DNA of 37,828 nucleotides from a virus. Every line of letters begins with the position of its first letter. The first letter of the stretch is position 1. A program made the translations under genes and the position numbers. The stretch lies in the IMG/VR virus record IMGVR_UViG_3300006853_000035, positions 1 to 37,828 of that record; one strand, given 5' to 3'. A model generated the notes under the pieces. That model saw only the letters and a list, made by a program, of their open reading frames with translations, was not told the origin of the DNA and searched no databases. Below, one piece after another: positions 1 through 6,061 of this stretch.

Positions 1-177
1 GTTCGCGGTGATCGCCGCCGAGTTGATGATCCGGTTGGCGCACGCGAGGCGATCGGACCATGCGTCGCCGTTCACCCACGACAGCGCGGTCATCGTGCAT
101 GCGGTCTGTTCGCCGTCGCCTGTCCCGGCGATGAGGTCGAACTTCGCGAGTGCTTCGTCGATGGTGTGAGCGGTCAT
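1..177 (-). CDS. Small hypothetical phage protein, cut by window edge
   Basis: The ATG at 177 opens a frame that stays open to base 1, giving 59 residues with no stop, so the 3' end is missing. The start overlaps the stop of the gene before it (TGATG). It contains the stretch MTALSWVNGDAWSD and the pair of cysteines in TACTMTALSW and LACANRI. I do not recognise a function; short proteins of this look occur in early regions of actinophages. If the right window edge is joined to base 1, the frame continues eight codons and stops at 37802-37804, just before the next gene start (GTG 37798). Confidence 0.7.
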   Translation of the reverse strand, partial: MTAHTIDEALAKFDLIAGTGDGEQTACTMTALSWVNGDAWSDRLACANRIINSAAITAN

Positions 178-383
178 CAGTTCGTCTCCTGGTGGTTCGG
201 GGAGGTGAAGGACACACACATCGACGCGGTCACGGGCGCGTACCAATAGGGGCGCCCGCGGCAGTCGAAGCGAAGTCGGTAAGCAAACGCGACCGTCTGA
301 CCTTCTGCACCGGACGTCTGCCCCAACCAGCGCCGCGACGCGGTCACATGAGCGGTCTTCGCCTCGTCGAAGCGCGCGCTCAC
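177..383 (-). CDS. Small hypothetical protein (68 aa)
   Basis: The open frame reaches back to 533, but the GTG at 383 overlaps the stop of the upstream gene as GTGA, the pattern used throughout this operon, so I place the start there. The product begins MSARFDEAKTAHVTASRR and contains an aromatic stretch, RGRPYWYAPVTASM. No domain is recognised. It is translationally coupled to both neighbours in the early leftward operon. Confidence 0.6.
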   Translation of the reverse strand: MSARFDEAKTAHVTASRRWLGQTSGAEGQTVAFAYRLRFDCRGRPYWYAPVTASMCVSFTSPNHQETN

Positions 384-892
384 GATTCCCCTCCCATCGA
401 ATTCCCTGTGTTTGTGTCCGCACTTCCCCGAACAGCCACAAACACAGGGAGACCCCATTCCTCCTGCAACGAACCACCGACCGACGCGCGCTTCTTGCCG
501 GTGCGCGCGAGGTGACGCTTCGCTCGCGTCCACGCGCTCGAGACGGTGTCGGAGCGGTAGCCGCGGGGCGCGAGCACCGCGACGACTTCGGCGAGGATGC
601 GCGCCCGACCGTCGGCCATCAGCTCCCGGATCGCTGCTTCCGCACCGCCACGCAGGGCACGTTCACCCGCGGCGCGTGACGTCTCCGGGTCGTGGAGGTG
701 GTAGGGCGCGTCGGGAAGTCCGGAGAGGGGCGCAGGAACTTCGTGCGCGGGCATCGGGACCCGAGCCGGGTATCGGGGAGTCTCCGGGTAGCACGACTCA
801 CAGAGAGACCGTGGGCGTCCGTGACCGCGGTACTCGACCGGGTTGCCGCACTCCCGGCAGGTCGTCGTCAACGCGAGCTCGGCCTGGCTCAT
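380..892 (-). CDS. Zinc-ribbon protein, possible DNA binding (170 aa)
   Basis: The N-terminus carries a four-cysteine ribbon, CRECG near residue 13 and CESCY near residue 32, separated by a basic loop (RGHGRPRS). The middle, from about residue 66, is helical (ETSRAAGERALRGG followed by IRELMADGRARILAEV) and then reads like a winged-helix segment (RSDTVSSAWTRAKRHL), so nucleic-acid binding is plausible but not proven. The ATG start overlaps the stop of the HNH gene (ATGA). Early leftward operon; no specific family is named. Confidence 0.65.
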   Translation of the reverse strand: MSQAELALTTTCRECGNPVEYRGHGRPRSLCESCYPETPRYPARVPMPAHEVPAPLSGLPDAPYHLHDPETSRAAGERALRGGAEAAIRELMADGRARILAEVVAVLAPRGYRSDTVSSAWTRAKRHLARTGKKRASVGGSLQEEWGLPVFVAVRGSADTNTGNSMGGES

Positions 893-1254
893 GCCGCGTC
901 GTCCGTCTCGGGAAGCGACGATCGCAACAGGCCGCGCTCACGGGCAGCGGCGGGGGCGACGTGGTGAATCCAGTCGTGACACGCACCACAGACCGCGATC
1001 AGGTTCTCGAGTACGTCGGGTCCACCGCGCCCTGACGGCCAGACGTGGTGAGCGTGGTGGGCAGTGCCGACACACACGCCTTCCACGCGGGCTTCGCACC
1101 GCCACGTTGCGCGAGCCATGACTACCGGACGCAGTTCGTCCATCCGGTCGCGGTGGGTACGGCCCTTCGATCCGACGACGCGGAGACGCTTGCGACGCTT
1201 CGGCTTCCAGTTGCCGACATCCTTGAACCGGGTGACGACCTCGCGCGACGTCAT
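889..1254 (-). CDS. HNH endonuclease-like protein (121 aa)
   Basis: A basic N-terminus (KPKRRKRLRVVGSKGR) is followed by an HNH fold: CEARVEGVC, then AHHAHHVWPSGRGG, then DVLENLIAVCGACHDWIH. The two cysteine pairs fit the structural zinc and the HH plus the later N and H fit the beta-beta-alpha metal site. HNH nucleases of this size are common free-standing genes in actinophages, where they may nick DNA during replication, packaging or recombination. It sits between the WhiB-like gene and the zinc-ribbon gene, with ATGA overlap on its 3' side and its start next to the WhiB stop at 1251. Confidence 0.85.
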   Translation of the reverse strand: MTSREVVTRFKDVGNWKPKRRKRLRVVGSKGRTHRDRMDELRPVVMARATWRCEARVEGVCVGTAHHAHHVWPSGRGGPDVLENLIAVCGACHDWIHHVAPAAARERGLLRSSLPETDDAA

Positions 1255-1745
1255 GCCGCACCTCGCGCCTTGGCCTTGAGGCGTTCACGCTTGCGGTGCG
1301 CTGATTCTTTGCGGCGCTTCGCGGTGCCGCCGAGCCGCGCGGTGCGGCGGTACTGGCGCGGGCGCCGTTCGTTGTGCTCGCGCTGCTGCTGTAGGCGGCG
1401 GTCGTAGGCGCACAGATCGGAGCACGTCACCGGCACGGCGCCAGCGCGGCGAGGGGCCACGAACGTCGCAGCGCACACGACGCACGTCAGCTCTCGCCAT
1501 CCGACGTCGAACTGCGCCCGTTCCGTCGGAGTCATCCCGCCGCGGAACCCGTGCCTGTAGGAGAACCCGCGAGCGAACATCTCGCGTTCCTCGTCAAGCG
1601 CAGCGGCAAGACACGCCGCAACGACTGGACACCCGGCGCACGCTGCACGCGCGGCCGTGTACGGGCGACACCCGGAGCGCGATCCCTCCGGGTAGAAGTC
1701 GGTCACGGGCATGGACCGACACGCGGCCAGCTCACGCCAGCTCAC
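1251..1745 (-). CDS. WhiB-like iron-sulfur transcription factor with extra C-terminal metal knuckle
   Basis: WhiB-like proteins are actinobacterial redox-responsive regulators that carry a 4Fe-4S cluster and bind sigma factor. The four ligands are visible as C9, C36, C39 and C45 (ACAGC then five residues then C), followed by a variant of the G-[VI]-W-G-G turn, here GFRGG at 66-70, and the usual TPTER. The start is the GTG at 1745, overlapping the upstream stop (GTGA); the long upstream extension is a GC-rich shadow. Beyond residue 86 there is a second cysteine set, CVVC and CSDLC (88, 91, 108, 112), then a strongly basic tail of about 50 residues. In phages such proteins (for example in TM4) can repress host whiB genes and affect superinfection; that role here is inference. 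Confidence 0.85.
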   Translation of the reverse strand: MSWRELAACRSMPVTDFYPEGSRSGCRPYTAARAACAGCPVVAACLAAALDEEREMFARGFSYRHGFRGGMTPTERAQFDVGWRELTCVVCAATFVAPRRAGAVPVTCSDLCAYDRRLQQQREHNERRPRQYRRTARLGGTAKRRKESAHRKRERLKAKARGAA

Positions 1746-2026
1746 GCCGGCACCCCGCGTGCTGCTGCGGCGAGAGCGGACAGCGCGGGATGCGTAGCGT
1801 CCTTGCGGTTCGCCACGAGCGCGCCGAGCACCACGTCGTCGATCACGGCCTCGTCGTCTCGGTCCGCGAGGCGCACGGAGACCACCGCTCCGCCTGGGTG
1901 GAAGCGGACCGAACGCGTCAGGTCGCGCCTCCGCGGTGGGACGCGGAACGCCGGAACGTGCAGGCCGTTCGCGAGGCAGGCCGCGCCAACTCGGCGCGCT
2001 ACGGCAGAGAACTCGAGCGGCGTCAC
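1742..2026 (-). CDS. Hypothetical protein (94 aa)
   Basis: I place the start at the GTG at 2026, which overlaps the recT stop as GTGA; an ATG at 2056 would overlap recT by 34 bases. The product begins MTPLEFSAVARRVGAACLA and has a predicted beta-rich centre (GGAVVSVRLADRDDEAVIDD). It fits a small soluble protein made with the recombination pair. No family is recognised. Confidence 0.6.
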   Translation of the reverse strand: MTPLEFSAVARRVGAACLANGLHVPAFRVPPRRRDLTRSVRFHPGGAVVSVRLADRDDEAVIDDVVLGALVANRKDATHPALSALAAAARGVPA

Positions 2027-2973
2027 GTCGAGCCGATCGGGTGAGCGTCCAACCACACGGCGAGGCCGGCCGTCTGCTCGTCGGTGATGCCGACGAGGTC
2101 CATCGCGATGCCCGAGTCATTCAGGAACTCGTCGAGCTCGCGGTGCGCCTTCGTCGCCCCGGAGACCTTCGTGGCGCGGTACTCGGCGATGCGCTCCGGG
2201 ACGGACAACTCGTCGGGCTCCGGCTCGACGTCGATGACGTTGGGGTCGTCGGTACGGGCGATCGGATCGTCGGTGTCATCGGGCCGGAAGTCGAAGACCC
2301 CTTCGTCGGCGGCGAGGGCCGCGGCGAACTCGGGCGACATGGGCAGGTAGGGGGACATGGCGCGGATCACCGTCTTGCGCGACATCGGTCCGGGGTCCGT
2401 CACCCACGGCCCGGACGACTTCGCCTTGGATCGGTTCCGCCGCTCTGCGATCTCGGCCAAGTCCATGACGTGCAGCAGTTGGCCCCCACCGGGGAACTTG
2501 GCGATGCCGTAGTACGCAATCGTCTCGCCGCGGTCGTTGAGCTTGGGGACGTGGCGCAGGAACTCGGCCGACCCGTACTCGAACGCGAAGTCGTCCTTGG
2601 TCCTGACTTCGCGCGCCACGATGTCGAGCAGTTGGCCCGACCGGCGAGCGAGGTCGATGTAGCCGCGATAGCCGATGATGAGCGAGACTTCGCCGTTGTA
2701 GGGAACGAGATACGCCTGGCCGAGCGGTCCCGGTTCGAGGCCGAGCTGTGCGGCCTGCATCATCGAGCCGAGCAGCGACGACGGCGTGCAGGTGAGCAGC
2801 TTCTTGGTGCGCTTGCACTCGGTGAGGACGATCCGGGCGAACCGCTCGGTCGTGAGGTGGCGCGGGAGGGCGCGAGCGATCTCGTGCTTCTGCACGTCGA
2901 TCAGTTGAGCGACGGTGGGCTTGGGCTTCTCGACCTCGGTCGAGCTGGCGGCGACAGACTCCGCGAGGGTCAT
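2023..2973 (-). CDS. recT: RecT-family single-strand annealing protein
   Basis: RecT proteins bind single-stranded DNA and anneal complementary strands in phage recombination, working on ends made by a partner exonuclease. The 316-residue product shows the family core: LLTCTPSSLLGSMMQAAQ, then the LGLEPGPLGQAYLVPY segment, then EVSLIIGYRGYIDLARRSG, and later a VMDLAEIAERRNRSKA helix followed by GPWVTDPGPMSRKTV. The C-terminal 80 residues are acidic and then helical, as usual. The start ATG at 2973 overlaps the exonuclease stop (ATGA); the frame runs open a further 980 bases upstream without meaning. Its pairing with the YqaJ gene supports the call strongly. Confidence 0.95.
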   Translation of the reverse strand: MTLAESVAASSTEVEKPKPTVAQLIDVQKHEIARALPRHLTTERFARIVLTECKRTKKLLTCTPSSLLGSMMQAAQLGLEPGPLGQAYLVPYNGEVSLIIGYRGYIDLARRSGQLLDIVAREVRTKDDFAFEYGSAEFLRHVPKLNDRGETIAYYGIAKFPGGGQLLHVMDLAEIAERRNRSKAKSSGPWVTDPGPMSRKTVIRAMSPYLPMSPEFAAALAADEGVFDFRPDDTDDPIARTDDPNVIDVEPEPDELSVPERIAEYRATKVSGATKAHRELDEFLNDSGIAMDLVGITDEQTAGLAVWLDAHPIGST

Positions 2974-3872
2974 CGCGCCCCCTTCAAGAGGAAGGCGCGA
3001 GACGGCGGGCCGGCGGGGTGCTCGCAGTCCGGGCAGTTGTGGAGGTGGTCTCGCTGCTTCCCCGCCTTCCAGGTGACGACCTGCTCGCCGTCGAGCAGAC
3101 CGATCTCGGCGTTGCCAAGCAGCGCCTTCAACTCGTTCTGCACGAGATCCACGTCCGCCTTCGCGTCCGTCGCCATCTGCTTGGCGAGACGCAGTTCCTC
3201 CACGAGTCGACGCGCGTCGTCGGGCAGGTCGACTTCCAGGTCGCGTTCGGAGAACGCGTAGAGCTGCGCGAGTGCCGTGGTGGTCGACTGGTGTCCGTCT
3301 ACGGGGGGCGGGTCGCCGTCGAGCACGCGCTGCCAGAACCGTGTCTCGATCTCGACGAGGAGCGCGATGGTGTCCTCGTCGCGCTCGAACGTCCAGGTGT
3401 CGTAGTAGCGCCCGTCGAGCAGGCAGGCGAAGTGGACGCGCTCGCGGCCGGTGACGAGGAGTTGATGCTGACCCTGCACGAGCACGCGTTCGGGCGGGCC
3501 GTCGCGCCAGTCGTGACGCAAAGCGGAGGTCTTGATCTCCAGCAAAGCGACATCGCCGACGAGCCGGTCCGGCGAGCACAGCATGAACGGGTGCTCCGGG
3601 TGGCGGTACATGACGGTCGGCTTGGCTACCTCGAGGCCGGTGTCGTCGGCGAACTTCGCGGCGATCGGGTCCTCCAGGCGACGGCCCCACTCCATCGCCG
3701 GGTTCTCGGGCTCCTCGTCGAGCTCGCCGCGCTTGTCGAGGTAGACGACGAACGGGGAACGGAAGCGGTCCAGGCCGCAGATGGCAGGCGCGTCCGAGGA
3801 GCCGATGCCTTGGCGGCGCACATCGAGCCACTCGTCGCGGCTCATGCCGTCGATGTCGATGGTGGCGGTCAC
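2970..3872 (-). CDS. YqaJ-type (RecB-like) exonuclease, RecT partner
   Basis: This family resects double-stranded ends 5' to 3' and hands the single strand to RecT. The 300-residue product, started at the GTG at 3872 (GTGA with the upstream small gene), shows RRQGIGSSDAPAICGL near residue 20, the AMEWGRRLEDPIAAKF motif near 60, CSPDRLV with an acidic residue at 102, and the E-x-K nuclease pair in LLEIKTS (112-114), followed by the QGQHQLLVTG segment typical of YqaJ. The C-terminal part from about 220 is helical, with a possible metal-binding HNCPDCEH near 281. It forms a two-gene unit with recT. Confidence 0.93.
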   Translation of the reverse strand: MTATIDIDGMSRDEWLDVRRQGIGSSDAPAICGLDRFRSPFVVYLDKRGELDEEPENPAMEWGRRLEDPIAAKFADDTGLEVAKPTVMYRHPEHPFMLCSPDRLVGDVALLEIKTSALRHDWRDGPPERVLVQGQHQLLVTGRERVHFACLLDGRYYDTWTFERDEDTIALLVEIETRFWQRVLDGDPPPVDGHQSTTTALAQLYAFSERDLEVDLPDDARRLVEELRLAKQMATDAKADVDLVQNELKALLGNAEIGLLDGEQVVTWKAGKQRDHLHNCPDCEHPAGPPSRAFLLKGAR

Positions 3873-4033
3873 AGCATCTCTCCTTGGCCCGTGCACGCGG
3901 CGACCTCTGAGGCGAGGTACGAGTAGGCGTCGTGGACCTCCGGGGGGTCCGCATCGTCGAGCGTCGACGCGATGTAGTTCGCGAGCGCGTCGGCCAGCGC
4001 GAGCGGGAGGTCGACCGAGGTCGGATAGGCCAT
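3869..4033 (-). CDS. Small acidic hypothetical protein (54 aa)
   Basis: The ATG at 4033 has a good ribosome site (AAGGAG, seven bases away) and the stop overlaps the exonuclease start as GTGA, so the frame is very likely real. The product begins MAYPTSVDLPLALADALANY and is acidic and helical, ending GQGEML. Function unknown. It is the first gene after a strong hairpin (4057-4096), so it may head a separately controlled block with the exonuclease and recT. Confidence 0.7.
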   Translation of the reverse strand: MAYPTSVDLPLALADALANYIASTLDDADPPEVHDAYSYLASEVAACTGQGEML

Positions 4034-4056
4034 GCGTTACGCTCCTTGGTGTCGGG

Positions 4057-4096
4057 CGCTCCGACCGCTCTGCTTCCAAGGGCAGCGGTCGGAGCG
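4057..4096 (-). terminator. Strong 13-bp hairpin between early genes (attenuator-like)
   Basis: CGCTCCGACCGCT at 4057-4069 is perfectly complementary to 4084-4096, with a 14-base loop. It lies in one of the few gaps of the early operon, 71 bases between the 56-aa gene and the 54-aa gene. No T-run follows on either strand, so it may attenuate, stabilise or process the leftward message rather than end it fully. Confidence 0.5.
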
Positions 4097-4104
4097 TTCT
4101 CGCG

Positions 4105-4275
4105 TCAGGACTGGTCGTTCCGGAATCGGTGCGGGTACTTCTCGAGGTTCAACACCTGACCGGAGTCCGCGAGGAACCCGGCTCCGATCGCGACGCCGAA
4201 CAGGAACCGGCCGCGGTACTCGACCCGCACGCGCGGCAGAGGCTCCGGGGTGACGGGCCGACCGAGGGCGTTCAC
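4105..4275 (-). CDS. Small hypothetical protein (56 aa)
   Basis: The GTG at 4275 overlaps the stop of the preceding gene as GTGA. The product begins MNALGRPVTPEPLPRVRVEY, has a hydrophobic centre (GRFLFGVAIGAGFLADSG) too short and polar for a sure membrane helix, and ends KYPHRFRNDQS. No family is recognised. Confidence 0.6.
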   Translation of the reverse strand: MNALGRPVTPEPLPRVRVEYRGRFLFGVAIGAGFLADSGQVLNLEKYPHRFRNDQS

Positions 4276-4415
4276 GCGTCACCTTCGATGCGGACGTAGG
4301 CCGGTGCGGGCTTGCCGTGTTGACGGTTCGGACAGGACCCGTGGATCGCGGATGATCCGGGAAGAAGGCCGATGCGGTGACCGCACGCGGAGCAGGCGAA
4401 CTCTTGGAGGCTCAC
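4272..4415 (-). CDS. Small zinc-ribbon protein (47 aa)
   Basis: The GTG at 4415 overlaps the stop of the preceding gene (GTGA). The product contains FACSACGHRIGLLPG and then SCPNRQHGK, a CxxC plus further Cys and His that suit one zinc. Single zinc-ribbon peptides of this kind are common in phage early operons, mostly of unknown role. Confidence 0.6.
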   Translation of the reverse strand: MSLQEFACSACGHRIGLLPGSSAIHGSCPNRQHGKPAPAYVRIEGDA

Positions 4416-4594
4416 GCGAGCGGCGCGATCGTCTGTCCGGATGGGAGGCCCGAGAGACGCCACATGAAGTGCGCGTCGTCTGCGTGGGCGCGGAGGGCGG
4501 CGAGCTTGCGTTCGTCGAGCTGGCTGAACTTCGCCTCCAACGCGACTCTCAGGTTCGCGACTCCACGCAGGAACGCGTCGCGGTCGCCTCTCAC
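4412..4594 (-). CDS. Small hypothetical protein (60 aa)
   Basis: The ATG at 4594 overlaps the stop of the upstream membrane protein gene (ATGA). The product begins MRGDRDAFLRGVANLRVALE and reads as an amphipathic helical protein, with ALRAHADDAHFMWRLSG in the second half. No family is recognised. Confidence 0.6.
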   Translation of the reverse strand: MRGDRDAFLRGVANLRVALEAKFSQLDERKLAALRAHADDAHFMWRLSGLPSGQTIAPLA

Positions 4595-4929
4595 GACTGG
4601 TCCCTCGCGGCTTCTTCACGCGCGGCTTGGAGAGACCAGCGAGCGAGACGTGACCCCGGACGCATCGAGCGGAGCGGAACAGGAACGCTTCCGGTCGTAC
4701 CGTCCGGGGCCACATCGAGACCAGCCGTCCCCGACACGGCGGAAGGAGCCGTCGGGGGTTCGCTGGTCTCCACGGGGGCCAGCGGCGACGCACTCGCCTG
4801 CACCCCCGCGTTCTTGTCGCGGTGCAGCCACAGGAACCCGGCCGCGATGGCGAGCAGCGCGAGAACACCGAGTGCCGCGACGAGGAAGTCGCCCGACGTG
4901 TACTGCTCGGCGGTCACCGGCCACGCCAT
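4591..4929 (-). CDS. Small single-span membrane protein (112 aa)
   Basis: Residues about 13-34 (GDFLVAALGVLALLAIAAGF) form one clear membrane helix, followed by a Pro/Ser/Thr/Ala-rich linker and a basic helical end (RSMRPGSRLARWSLQAARE). It is the third of three tiny membrane proteins transcribed right after the HTH gene. Early phage membrane proteins sometimes act in superinfection exclusion or lysogen maintenance; nothing in the sequence proves that here. Confidence 0.65.
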   Translation of the reverse strand: MAWPVTAEQYTSGDFLVAALGVLALLAIAAGFLWLHRDKNAGVQASASPLAPVETSEPPTAPSAVSGTAGLDVAPDGTTGSVPVPLRSMRPGSRLARWSLQAAREEAARDQS

Positions 4930-5099
4930 TCGCGTCGAAGCTGCGCGCCCCGCTGCTCGCGTTCCACATCACGCCACCGACGCGAACGCCGGACCATCAA
5001 CGCGAAGTCGATCGCCGCGACAAGCACGATCCCCGCGAAGATCACCCACGCGAGCGCGCGTCCGAAGCCGGTACCGGGAGCAGTCGCCAGGAAGATCAC
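4914..5099 (-). CDS. Small membrane protein (61 aa)
   Basis: One membrane helix at about residues 14-35 (ALAWVIFAGIVLVAAIDFAL) is followed by a very basic cytoplasmic-type tail (RRSRRWRDVEREQRG). The start overlaps the stop of the upstream membrane gene (ATGA) and the 3' end overlaps the next membrane gene by 16 bases. Function unknown. Confidence 0.6.
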   Translation of the reverse strand: MIFLATAPGTGFGRALAWVIFAGIVLVAAIDFALMVRRSRRWRDVEREQRGAQLRREWRGR

Positions 5100-5278
5100 G
5101 ACTGCCTCGACCGCAACTCGGAGAGCACGTCGTGGGCGCCGTCACGAACACCACGGTCGTAGAAGGTCATCGCGCCGGCAGCGAACCCGAGGCCGATGAG
5201 GAGGAGCAGGAAGGCGTACCCGTACAGGAACGAGAACGCGCAGACGAGGGTCAGGGCGAGGAACCCGAGCACCTTCAC
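5096..5278 (-). CDS. Small membrane protein with two hydrophobic segments (60 aa)
   Basis: The first 40 residues are almost entirely hydrophobic (VLGFLALTLVCAFSFLYG, then FLLLLIGLGFAAGAM), suggesting a two-helix hairpin, followed by a short charged tail. The ATG at 5278 overlaps the stop of the HTH gene (ATGA), so it is the second gene of the early leftward transcript. Function unknown. Confidence 0.6.
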   Translation of the reverse strand: MKVLGFLALTLVCAFSFLYGYAFLLLLIGLGFAAGAMTFYDRGVRDGAHDVLSELRSRQS

Positions 5279-5469
5279 GACGCGGCCTCGGTGGGCTCAG
5301 GAGCCAGCAGCCGCTCGACCTCGACGCGGCGAACACGGATACCGCGACCCGGCGTCCGGACTGCGGTGACCATCTCGTCGCGCACCCAGCGGCGCACCGT
5401 TCCGGGATGGACCCGGTAGAGATCGGCGACTTCCTGCACCGTCAGGAGCTCGGGAGAGGCGTTGGTCAC
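5275..5469 (-). CDS. Excisionase/Cro-like helix-turn-helix protein (64 aa), leaderless start
   Basis: The product carries a MerR/excisionase-type HTH: LLTVQEVADLYRVHPGTV (residues 8-24), then RRWVRDEMVTAVRTPGRG and a basic wing. Such proteins direct integrase toward excision or act as the early antirepressor of the switch. I start it at the GTG at 5469, not the TTG at 5505: a promoter with its -10 at 5482-5477 lies inside that extension and would begin transcription at about 5470, so the message is probably leaderless, as is common in Actinobacteria. It is the first gene of the leftward early operon and divergent from the repressor. Confidence 0.8.
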   Translation of the reverse strand: MTNASPELLTVQEVADLYRVHPGTVRRWVRDEMVTAVRTPGRGIRVRRVEVERLLAPEPTEAAS

Positions 5470-5476
5470 GAGCGAG

Positions 5477-5505
5477 AGCGTAGAACATTCAACGCTCGGT
5501 TGCAA
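5477..5505 (-). promoter_or_regulatory. Early leftward promoter
   Basis: On the minus strand TTGCAA (5505-5500), a 17-base spacer and TACGCT (5482-5477) form a sigma70-type promoter. Its predicted start point falls on or next to the GTG of the HTH gene, giving a leaderless message. Hexamers and spacer length are identical to those of the rightward promoter. Confidence 0.7.
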
Positions 5506-5553
5506 GACCCTTCATCACCGACTTTCAGTGTTCATCCGGCCACGCCTTGCAAC
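5499..5553. promoter_or_regulatory. Candidate operator pair: inverted GTTGCAAG boxes
   Basis: GTTGCAAG at 5499-5506 and its exact reverse complement CTTGCAAC at 5546-5553 cover both -35 hexamers. TTGCAA is itself palindromic, so each box could be a half-site or a small operator for the repressor or the HTH protein. The 39 bases between contain a TTCATC direct repeat (5511 and 5531). Binding is inferred, not shown. Confidence 0.45.
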
Positions 5554-5575
5554 AGGAGCGCACAATCTGTACGCT
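5547..5575 (+). promoter_or_regulatory. Repressor promoter
   Basis: TTGCAA (5547-5552), a 17-base spacer and TACGCT (5570-5575) form a sigma70-type promoter with a start point near 5582. The leader of about 33 bases carries a purine-rich ribosome site (GGAGAGAGG) before the ATG at 5615. Confidence 0.7.
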
Positions 5576-5614
5576 CTCCGGAACAGAACCCCCCGCACGG
5601 TGGAGAGAGGAACG

Positions 5615-6022
5615 ATGACGACAGCACAGGTCCTCCGAGTTGAGTGGACGATGGCCGACCGAATCAGCAAGGTTCGGCGCACCCTGGATCTCGAGCAGGA
5701 GGAGTTCGGCCAGAAGGTCGCAGGCGTGGGCTCGGCAGCGGTCTCGAAGTGGGAGCGCGACCGCGGCAAGCCGTCAGACCCGATCGGCACAGCGCGTCGC
5801 ATCGAAGACCTCGCCATCGCCAGCGGGCACCCGGAGTTCACCGCAGCATGGGTGCTCGGACTCGACTCGTACGACGAACCACGAACCGGAGGCACAATGG
5901 GCATGTTCGACAAGATCAACGTCGAACGCCCGCAACGCTCGCGAGGCCAGAACCGCACCGGCGCAGGGCGCAACCGCGCTGGCGGAACCCGGCCCGCAGA
6001 ACGCGGCCAACGCGCTGCCTGA
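5615..6022 (+). CDS. XRE-family immunity repressor (135 aa)
   Basis: Residues about 14-65 form an HTH_XRE domain: ADRISKVRRTLDLEQEEFGQ, then the recognition segment VGSAAVSKWERDRGKPSD. Residues 66-90 are a short helical part, and from about 91 the protein turns into a basic, Arg/Gly-rich tail ending GQRAA. The start at 5615 has a ribosome site and the promoter upstream. The gene is directly followed by the integrase on the same strand and divergent from the HTH gene, the order seen in phages with integration-dependent immunity, where attP lies in the 3' part of the repressor gene and the longer viral form ends in an ssrA-like tag. Whether that holds here is inference. A second ATG (5897) has its own GGAGG site. 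Confidence 0.8.
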   Translation: MTTAQVLRVEWTMADRISKVRRTLDLEQEEFGQKVAGVGSAAVSKWERDRGKPSDPIGTARRIEDLAIASGHPEFTAAWVLGLDSYDEPRTGGTMGMFDKINVERPQRSRGQNRTGAGRNRAGGTRPAERGQRAA

Positions 6023-6061
6023 CCCGTCAGATCCAATCGACCCCTTGCACCCATCCCCACG

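Noticed and set aside
1936-3261. Plus-strand open frame of 441 codons
   Set aside because: Antisense to recT and the exonuclease, both with clear family motifs.
2974-3954. Long N-terminal extension of recT on the minus strand
   Set aside because: It would overlap the whole exonuclease gene; the true start at 2973 overlaps the exonuclease stop as ATGA and matches the family N-terminus.
5470-5505. TTG start at 5505 for the HTH gene
   Set aside because: The leftward promoter's -35 and -10 elements lie within this extension, so a message from it could not contain the TTG.
5881-6061. attP core derived from a host tRNA 3' end in or after the repressor gene
   Set aside because: I looked on both strands for a T-arm (GGTTCGA-type) followed by an acceptor segment and found none that fits; location of attP stays unknown.
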